From Neoconidiobolus thromboides FSU 785 (lineage: Eukaryota > Entomophthoromycota > Entomophthoromycetes > Entomophthorales > Neoconidiobolaceae), in NCBI GenBank assembly GCA_025603075.1, contig MU626352.1, positions 17,437 to 81,436 on the forward strand: 64,000 nucleotides of DNA, given 5' to 3'. The notes under the pieces were generated by a model. It worked only from the letters and a program-made list of their open reading frames with translations, was not told the origin of the DNA and did no database searches. Position 1 is the stretch's first letter. Every line of letters begins with the position of its first letter. A program made the position numbers and the translations under genes. Below are positions 57,272 through 64,000 of this stretch, one piece after another.

Positions 57272-58760
57272 ATGGAAGGGGAATTCAGTAGCCAAACGTG
57301 CGATCGATGCTCCAAATGGAAGAAAAAATGTAGTCGACATATTGATGGGTGCATTCGTTGTTTAATGAGTAACGTCAAGTGTGCTTATTCAATGATAAAA
57401 CAAAGAAAGAGAAGATTTAATTTAGAAATTAAATTAAAACTGGATACGGGATTGCCTACGATTCGAAGGTAGTTTTAATAAATATGATAGATGTTAATGT
57501 ATATAATGATTTGTTAGCCTACAATTGCCGTCTGACTCATCGTTTGAGATAAAACTAGAAAGATATTTACTAAAATCACCTTTAATAGTTTATTTTATGG
57601 GATTAAGCAATATATCAAAGGATACCAAGTTGCCTCAAGAAAGACTAACAATCATCAACATGCTGGGAGCGTTGAATAAGTTTCGACCAGATATTTTCGG
57701 GAACAGAAAGAATAACTACCCAGCAGTAACAGCAGATAGCCCGCTAGCTATCTATGGAAGTGAAGAATTATATCAGTCTTGCTGCGACGCATACTTTACC
57801 TATTTTAATACCTATTTTCCATTATTTTGTAAGAAAACATTTTTGAAAAAAGAAGATAGAATGATAAAATTGGTGGTACTCGCTAGTGGGATACGTTTTT
57901 TGAAAATTAAGGTTAATTTTTTAGACTTGTTGCACCAAGAGATCTATACCTTAGTTAGTAGAAGGTTGTTTAAGCCCAGTTTAAGCTTGATTCAAGCTTT
58001 ATTTATCATATCTTATTTTTTATATTCCACTCCCATTTTTTTTAAATTGATAAGATACAGTGCATATAGTTTACTGGGTCTATGTTATAGTCTGGGTTTA
58101 CCTTACAAGAAGGATCTAGAAAGTAAGTTAACTTGGCTAACTCTTATTAACTACAAGAGGATTGGAATGTTACTAAGTAGAACGATTGTGCCCGAAAGTT
58201 TATATCACGGGCATATTTTAAAAAATATTAAAGATGAAGAATTAAATATTCGATATCAAGGTATGCTACAACAAAATATACTAGTATCCCAAATTTTCGA
58301 TGCTTCAAAAAATAGTCAATTAAAGATATCCGTTTTAAAATTAGTTCAAAAAATGAATGTAATTCTCCAAACTTTAAAGTCGAAAGAAGATTATTACCCT
58401 TATTTAACAAACATGGGTAATGCCAACCTTTTGTTCTTGATAATTAAAACAATCGATTTGTATCCCAATTTAAAATCGAATTTTAATCTATTAAAGTACT
58501 ACCAGGCTTCCCATCTTCAGCTAATATACTTACAATTAAAATATAAAGGAGTTCCGTTATTAGCAGATCAGTTTTTTATACTCACAAGTACTATTTCAAG
58601 TTTGATGAAAAGTTTAAATCTCAATAAAATACAGTTTAAATCAGAATTTAAGCAAACTATATTAGATTATTACAGTGAATATAACCAACTTCCTCAATTT
58701 GTTGGAGTAGTTAATATGCATTTATCTTTAATTGATAGGTTGACTAAAGCAGTTGAATAA
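57272..58760 (+). CDS. Zn2Cys6 transcription factor with fungal middle-homology-like region
   Basis: Two exons (57272-57468, 57518-58760) join in phase to 479 aa. Residues 10-37 form the zinc cluster CDRCSKWKKKCSRHIDGCIRC with the last Cys in VKCAY, followed by a basic KQRKRR linker. After a gap of about 100 residues comes the ligand-domain-like helical region: SEELYQSCCDAYFTYFNTYF then PLFCKKTFLK (the 'YF.yfn..fPil' block), SLIQALFIISYFLYS and AYSLLGLCYSLGL (the 'a.rla..lgLh' helix). This is the layout of nuclear zinc-cluster regulators; the target pathway is not known. It is convergent with RTT109, with 58 bases between the stops. Confidence 0.85.
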
Positions 58761-58818
58761 ATTTATAATAATAATAATAAACACAAACATGTATAATAGA
58801 AATATTTTATTTTATCAT

Positions 58819-60138
58819 CTATTTCTTTCTTTTTATCAAAGACGTATTAATTACATTTATTTCACCACTACGCTTTACTTGTTTCTGTTTACCAAATTTT
58901 AAGCCCTCGACGGATTTAGGTTCATGGATTGGGATTTTATTATCTAGTAAAATAGTTTCAACTTCTTGGCTTGCTTTTAAAGCCTTTTCATAGGTACTGA
59001 AATCTGAAGTGTTAGTTATTATATTAAAGATTCTATAAAAGCTTTTTTCTTCCTCAGGTCTTGACTCTATTTCATTTATCAAGTCTTCAGGTTCCAGGCT
59101 TTCAGAATCTTCACTATCTTCGCTTTCATTAGCTGATGCATCATCATTTTTACTATATCCATTTTTACCCTCTTCTTTATGATCAAGTTCGTTATCCGAT
59201 TTCGTTGATTCATTATCCTCTTCACCACTTTGGTTTTCTTTTTTTGCAGCTTCCATTAAAAGTTTGTCTAAAACATCTCTCTCTAATAAACCTTTCTTAC
59301 AATTCATATTAAAATTTGACAAAAAAAAAGTGGCTACTAATTGGCCAGTATTACACTCTTCAGTAAAAGGCAAGATGAGTAAAAACTCTTTAATTGATAA
59401 ATCTTGATTATATTCACTTTTACTCAATCTAGTTAAACAATCATCATTTAGATTTAAAATGACTTGTTTTACTATATCATTTTCGTTGTAAATAGTAGAA
59501 TAATTCCATCCATCCAATGAGTTTTTAACTAATGACTTGATTTGACCTAGTTCATTCCCTGGTACATAAATATATTTTTTATAGTTTAAGTTCACTTCAA
59601 ATAATGGGCTGTCCAAAATATCTACCCAATAGTTAATCAACTGTTTATCATTCAACATCTTTTTATTAATATTCCTTTTGGAATTTTTAAAAAGGTACTG
59701 GGGTTGAGGTTTGGCAAATAAATAGATCAAATGTCTACTTTCTCTATAATGATATTTTCTATAATCCAAATAGCTCTTGAGCACCTTTTTCATTACCTTT
59801 GGTGTCTTGCCGTAACCAGTAGTATCCACCTTATCAATGATTGTAATAAATCCTTCCTCATCTCCTTGTAATAAAACCTGGTATTCATAACTTGTAAATC
59901 CACCTAATAGTATTTTGTCTTCATATACCAATGTTACCCTTTCCCTTGTGAATCCAAAGCTCACCTCTATATCATCCAGCTTCTCACATATATTTTGTTT
60001 CTCAACACAGGTTAATGTGGTTGCGAATCTAATATTTTTAAATTCGAATAGACCTGCCTTTATATAATCTTCTAGAGTTAAGGTTTCCATTTTGTTAAAA
60101 AAGAAATTAGTGTCTTTTTTACTCAAAATCGATTCCAT
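58819..60138 (-). CDS. RTT109: Rtt109-type histone H3 lysine-56 acetyltransferase
   Basis: A single-exon gene of 439 aa, the usual Rtt109 size. Diagnostic blocks in order: a KYHYRESRHLIYLFAKPQPQ stretch with YLFKNSKRN (matching '.fArpQpqYLFp.S..N'), KQLINYWVDILD ('LikWW...ld'), YIYVPG, a W-NY-S block with VILNLNDDCLTRL (matching the catalytic DDPKxR region) and EECNTGQLVATFFL ('rqECs.GrlvGff'). Rtt109 is the fungal acetyltransferase that, with Asf1 or Vps75, acetylates newly made H3 (K56, also K9/K27) in replication-coupled chromatin assembly. An acidic Glu/Ser/Asp-rich insert (about residues 295-345) precedes the tail, which is basic (GKQKQVKRSG, LIKRKK) as in known Asf1/Vps75-contacting tails. 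The autoacetylated Lys of the DDPK motif is replaced (DDCL). Confidence 0.87.
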   Translation of the reverse strand: MESILSKKDTNFFFNKMETLTLEDYIKAGLFEFKNIRFATTLTCVEKQNICEKLDDIEVSFGFTRERVTLVYEDKILLGGFTSYEYQVLLQGDEEGFITIIDKVDTTGYGKTPKVMKKVLKSYLDYRKYHYRESRHLIYLFAKPQPQYLFKNSKRNINKKMLNDKQLINYWVDILDSPLFEVNLNYKKYIYVPGNELGQIKSLVKNSLDGWNYSTIYNENDIVKQVILNLNDDCLTRLSKSEYNQDLSIKEFLLILPFTEECNTGQLVATFFLSNFNMNCKKGLLERDVLDKLLMEAAKKENQSGEEDNESTKSDNELDHKEEGKNGYSKNDDASANESEDSEDSESLEPEDLINEIESRPEEEKSFYRIFNIITNTSDFSTYEKALKASQEVETILLDNKIPIHEPKSVEGLKFGKQKQVKRSGEINVINTSLIKRKK

Positions 60139-63100
60139 GTTTCATTACATTAATGATCCTTAAAATGATGAAAATTGGTATATTTTAAGTTCTAATTTTT
60201 GTATTTTAATATAATAAAAGAGTTCTGGTTTTCTAATAGACATACTTAATTAAGCAGATAAGTTATGATAATTAATTATTATATACTAAAATACTGAATA
60301 CTCTTACTAGCTAATAATTAGTAGAGCTTATGAATAATTAGTAATAATCATTAATATTAATTGAACATTGATTTTATATTGTTATTTCAACTTATAACTA
60401 ATTTATTATTCCGTATTTAATATAGCATTTTATTTTTGGATCTTGAGACAAAGATGCCAAGACCAATGTGTTAACCCAATAGATAATTAATTATTAACTG
60501 TTATTGTACCTTTTTATAAAGCAATGATAAGTCATCATTTCATTTATTTTTTATAAATTTAAGTGTCTCATAACTTTCAAGAACTTAATTGCTGAAGAAA
60601 AATCATGCTGTATAATAGTAAAGAGTATGATCACTTCAAAAACTAATTACCTCAATGTTAGATTAATAAGGTTCGCAAAAAACTTTGGAAGTTACTGTAC
60701 AATTTTTATGGTTGTAAGTATGATTTTAATTCTACTAAATTCACAACTTGATCCGAATAAAACTTATTTAGGTTGCTTATGAGCTATAAATAGTTTTGGT
60801 AGAAGATTATATATATTATTATAATTGACTGTTGCTGTTATGAACTTCATATGAAATCGGCTTATCACTATTATCCCTTTTTAATTGATATTTTTTACTT
60901 TAAGTTGTGTAGAATAATAGAGGAGCTAGCTGCTCCATTCAAGGTCTATTTATAAATGATAGGAATTCTCTATATTTTATAAGAAAGAGTAAATTTGGGT
61001 TATCTATGTCATCATTGATGATTTATAAAAGTCTTCAAAAAATAACAATTGACTATACTCAACGTCATGAAAAGATCATGTAAAATTTATTATTATTCTT
61101 AGAGGGAGAATCATGCTATATCTTCAAATGTCTTAATGTCAATAATGAATCTCTGAAAAGCTCTTAGTAAATACTTCTAGCTCTTTTCAATTTTTCACTT
61201 AAGTTTTAAATATAAGGGTCCATTTTTTTAAAATATTTGTTCATTTTAACAATCATTTAATGATAATGTATTATTTGAATTGTTAATGTTAAAATAGTTC
61301 GTGGTTGATTATAACCAAGTACACCTTAAGAGAAATAGCCTATACAGAGCCTATTTACCTATGATTAAATAGAACAAATTTAATACGAAAAGTTAGACAA
61401 AGTTCTACATAATTTTATTCTTTAAATAAGTTAAACTACTACCACGCATATATGGCTAATAAATTGATTGAGAACCGACATTCATAATAGATCCAATAAA
61501 ACTAAATGATTTAACACAACATAAAAACGAATAACGAAATATGACAGTAAATTGGTAAATTTAGGTTATATATACTTTCAATAACGCTGAGCTCAGATGA
61601 TAATAATAATAAACAATAGAAAGTTCTTAGGTGGAAATGAGAATAGAATCTTAGCAATATATTCTTTAAGTTCATAACATTCGAGTTTTCTATCATTTGG
61701 TTCCTTTAAGTTGAGGTTGGGTTTGGTAGTTATTGGCGTTGGTGAAAATCAAAAGTTTTAAAATAAGATGAAACTATCTTTAAAGAATAATAATAATAAA
61801 ATAACTATTATATAATTATTATATAATAAGTTTATTTTTATAATGAGTAAGCTATAAAACTCAATAACAGTGGTGGGCTATGGTATAATAAATGGTAAAA
61901 TAATTCTGTAAATTTAAAATTTTGAACTTAGTAACTTGATAGCAAAAGAATAAATCTCATGATTTAATAAAGCTTTTTAATCATTAATTTCTGGGTACCA
62001 AAAATAGCGACTTTTTAGTTTCAACTAAGTGACCAAATATTACAAGTTTAGATTCCTAACTAAGATTAATGGGAGATATGTTATAGTGAAGTTTACTATA
62101 TTATTATTATTAATATAAGATGCTTATAGCTCTATTGGACAAAATACACAATAGAGTTAATAGAAAAATAAAGTGATAAAGCGGCGAAAGCGTATAAAGT
62201 ATGATGGACTTTGATACATTTGCATTATTAACTAAATACACTATTTATTGACATTGAAATATATAGCTAAAAAATGAGACTTGTAAATTTAATAATGAAT
62301 AAATATCCCAACCTCTAGTTTCTTTGAATTTCAATTTACTATACGCACAGTATACTTAAAATAGGCCAGCAGTAGAGATATTATTGAAATTTCTATTGAA
62401 CATCATTTTTTTATCATATAGTTTGTATATAGCTATTAGTCTATGGTAAAGTCTGCATAAAATCAAGTTTAATAAAAGGTTATACTATCGTGGTTCAAAT
62501 AAACCTGGGGTTGTAGGAGGAATAAAATAAAAGATCTATTAATACGGAATCTATTTTTGGAAAGTCCGACTTTGAATTTCTAAGCCACATTTATTTTTAT
62601 CTTTTTTATTCATCATCTTTTATTAATTCTTGTAAATCGACAAAAAATAATAAAAAATAATTAAAAATAAAACTTTAATTAAATACACAAGTCAAGTCAT
62701 TTTTCATTTTGTCTTTTTCATATTTAAATATGGTTAACTGTATATTTTAGCTTATTATGTCTATTAGACGCTTTAATGTGGAACTAGTAGTAGTTTCAAT
62801 AGCTCCATATAGCTTTATTAATTCGTTTTAATAAATTGTAAATTAGACATTAATTAATTAAGGATAAAAACATTTATCTGTAATGGTAAAAGGAAGTTCT
62901 AATTCTCCATATTTTTTACTCCAATTGGATTTAATGCATTAAGTGAAGAAACTTAAATGATTAGTTTGAATCTGAATCCGAAATTAATTATATACAAGGG
63001 AACCAATAAGCTCAAAGCTACAGCCAATAGTGAGATCATTAGGAAGAAATTCTTCTGTGTTAATGTGTAATTTCTAAAATTAAACTCTTAATAAAATGTT

Positions 63101-63413
63101 CTTAAAAGAGGGATTGAATTGCAGCCTAAATATGTAAGAAATATTCCATTACCTCGGTTTTGGTTGTACTACAAAGTGCGCTTAACCTATTAAAATGAAT
63201 TTTTGGATTAATTTGGAACATTAACCACTATAACAAAGTTGCTACTAAAAACTATTACCAGATAATACTTGAAATTAATTTACATCAATTTAAAAGTATA
63301 TAAAGAATAGTAATTTCAATTTATTTTTTTACTCTTTAAATATAAATATTTAATTTGGTGGTTTATAAAAAGTTCAATTTTATATAAATAATTTACTATA
63401 TACATAATTTAAA
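60139..63413. other. gene-free region of about 3.3 kb
   Basis: No intact gene, MITE or RNA gene recognised. A 61-codon minus-strand frame at 61511-61696 has no family likeness. TATA-like TATATAAAG lies at 63298-63306, about 110 bases before the next ATG. Confidence 0.5.
63298..63306 (+). promoter_or_regulatory. TATA-like element of the secreted repeat-protein gene
   Basis: TATATAAAG about 110 bases before the ATG at 63414. A second TATATAAATA at 63381 is only about 30 bases from the ATG and is less likely to be the functional one. Confidence 0.35.
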
Positions 63414-64000
63414 ATGAAATCCTCTCTCATTGCCGTTTGCGTTGCTTTAATCACTGGACAATTGTCCGCTAGTGCTAGTTATGAAGTTCCTTCATACAAC
63501 GTCGAAGTTCCTTCTTATGAAGTTACTTCTTCATCAACTGTTTCAACTCCAGTTTATGAAACTAGCACTTCATCAACCGAATCAACCACTTCAACTGTTT
63601 CAACCCCAAGTTACGAAGTCACCACCTCAACTTCATCAAGTGTATCTTCCTCAGTTTCTACTTCAACTGTTTCCACCCCAACTTATGAAACTGGGTCTTC
63701 ATCAAGTGTAACTTCATCAACTACTAGTCAAACTACTACTACTGATGAAGACTGCGAAGAAGAAACTAGCACTACTGCTACTTACACTGTCCCAGCTGAA
63801 ACTTCTTCAACTGCTACTTACACTGTCCCAGCTGAAACTTCTTCAACTGCTACCTACACTGTCCCAGCTGAAACTTCTTCAACTGCTACTTACACTGTCC
63901 CAGCTGAAACTACTCAAACCACCCCAGGAAAATGCCATGTCATTACTCGCACTATCAAAAAGTGCCACTCAACTCCTACTTACGAAACCACCCCAGCTAC
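63414..64000 (+). CDS. secreted Ser/Thr-rich repeat protein, cut by window end
   Basis: The frame is open from the ATG to the last base of the window (195 codons), so the C-terminus is missing. MKSSLIAVCVALITGQLSAS is a signal peptide. The mature part is rich in Ser, Thr, Val and Tyr with irregular YEVPS/YEVTTS repeats, then a short acidic EDCEEE spot, then four exact or nearly exact 12-residue units TATYTVPAETSS (36 bp each, about 63775-63915), and a Cys-bearing block GKCHVITRTIKKCHST. Such O-glycosylated, repeat-built proteins are typical of fungal cell-wall proteins and adhesins, often GPI-anchored, which cannot be checked here. Codon use is strongly biased (ACT, TCA, GTC, CCA), indicating high expression. 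Confidence 0.85.
   Translation, partial: MKSSLIAVCVALITGQLSASASYEVPSYNVEVPSYEVTSSSTVSTPVYETSTSSTESTTSTVSTPSYEVTTSTSSSVSSSVSTSTVSTPTYETGSSSSVTSSTTSQTTTTDEDCEEETSTTATYTVPAETSSTATYTVPAETSSTATYTVPAETSSTATYTVPAETTQTTPGKCHVITRTIKKCHSTPTYETTPA
63772..63918 (+). repeat. 36-bp coding tandem repeat, four copies
   Basis: Four near-identical 36-bp units encode ACTYTVPAETSS-like dodecapeptides (TATYTVPAETSS), probably of recent origin and likely to vary in number between strains. Confidence 0.88.

Noticed and set aside
62485-62500. GGTTCAAATAAACC as a possible tRNA B box
   Set aside because: The closing CC is misplaced and no cloverleaf or A box is found around it. Similar GGTTCG matches at 6955, 9826 and 60671 also fail.
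63472-63711. 79-codon frame at the window end
   Set aside because: It is the shifted frame of the Ser/Thr-rich repeats in the real gene starting at 63414.

Overview
The window comes from a nuclear genome of a fungus. Genes have short spliceosomal introns (mostly 45-100 nt, GTAAGT-like donors, TAG acceptors, often a TTAAC or CTAAT branch-like motif). They are scattered singly on both strands with no operons. The set includes fungal hallmarks: three Zn2Cys6 regulators and the fungal H3K56 acetyltransferase Rtt109. The DNA is very A+T-rich, asparagine runs coded by AAT repeats are common, and TGA works as a stop (MSH1 gene). Strong A+T bias, many introns including micro-exons, an F-box/LRR gene and YcnI-like and Ser/Thr-rich secreted proteins suggest an early-diverging lineage such as Conidiobolus-like Entomophthoromycotina. 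That placement is inference only.

Layout. 0.8-4.0 kb: a mitochondrial helical-repeat (PPR-like) protein and an arrestin-fold protein, tail to tail. 7.0-8.7 kb (minus): ten exons encoding only the N-terminal half of exocyst subunit Sec15. 10.4 kb: a secreted YcnI/DUF1775 protein whose mature N-terminus is predicted to be histidine. 11-15.2 kb: gene-poor, with MITE copies, one of them split by a second 810-bp transposon. 15.2-18.0 kb: Irc3-type mitochondrial DEAH helicase (12 exons, three micro-exons). 18.2-24.6 kb: URB1/Npa1, a 60S assembly factor. 24.9-26.4 kb: a cluster of four MITEs. 27.4 kb: a small Zn2Cys6 protein. 32.4 kb: a cyclin. 35.8 kb: ribosomal protein eL28. 36.7-39.9 kb: mitochondrial MutS homologue MSH1 (11 exons). 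41.2-43.1 kb: LisH/Gln-rich regulator. 45.8 kb: a second small Zn2Cys6 paralogue. 48.3 kb: a lipase relic. 49.6-50.3 kb: the N-terminal, non-catalytic part of a PRMT3-like protein. 51.9 kb: an unknown secreted basic protein. 54.0 kb: ribosomal protein eS8. 55.6 kb: F-box/LRR protein. 57.3 kb: full-length Zn2Cys6 regulator, convergent with Rtt109 (58.8-60.1 kb). 63.4 kb to the end: a secreted Ser/Thr-rich repeat protein cut by the window edge.

Themes. There is ribosome biogenesis (URB1, eL28, eS8, PRMT3-like), mitochondrial DNA/RNA upkeep (Irc3, MSH1, the PPR-like protein), transcription and chromatin (Zn2Cys6 genes, LisH protein, Rtt109) and secreted proteins. The genes do not form an obvious functional cluster. 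The most unusual signals are a ~100-bp terminal-inverted-repeat element in 14 copies, two conserved genes (Sec15 and PRMT3) that keep intact spliced frames but stop before their C-terminal domain, each with a copy of this element a few hundred bases downstream, and the micro-exons of the helicase gene. All splice junctions were read by eye and checked only for phase and family match; no transcripts or database searches were available.
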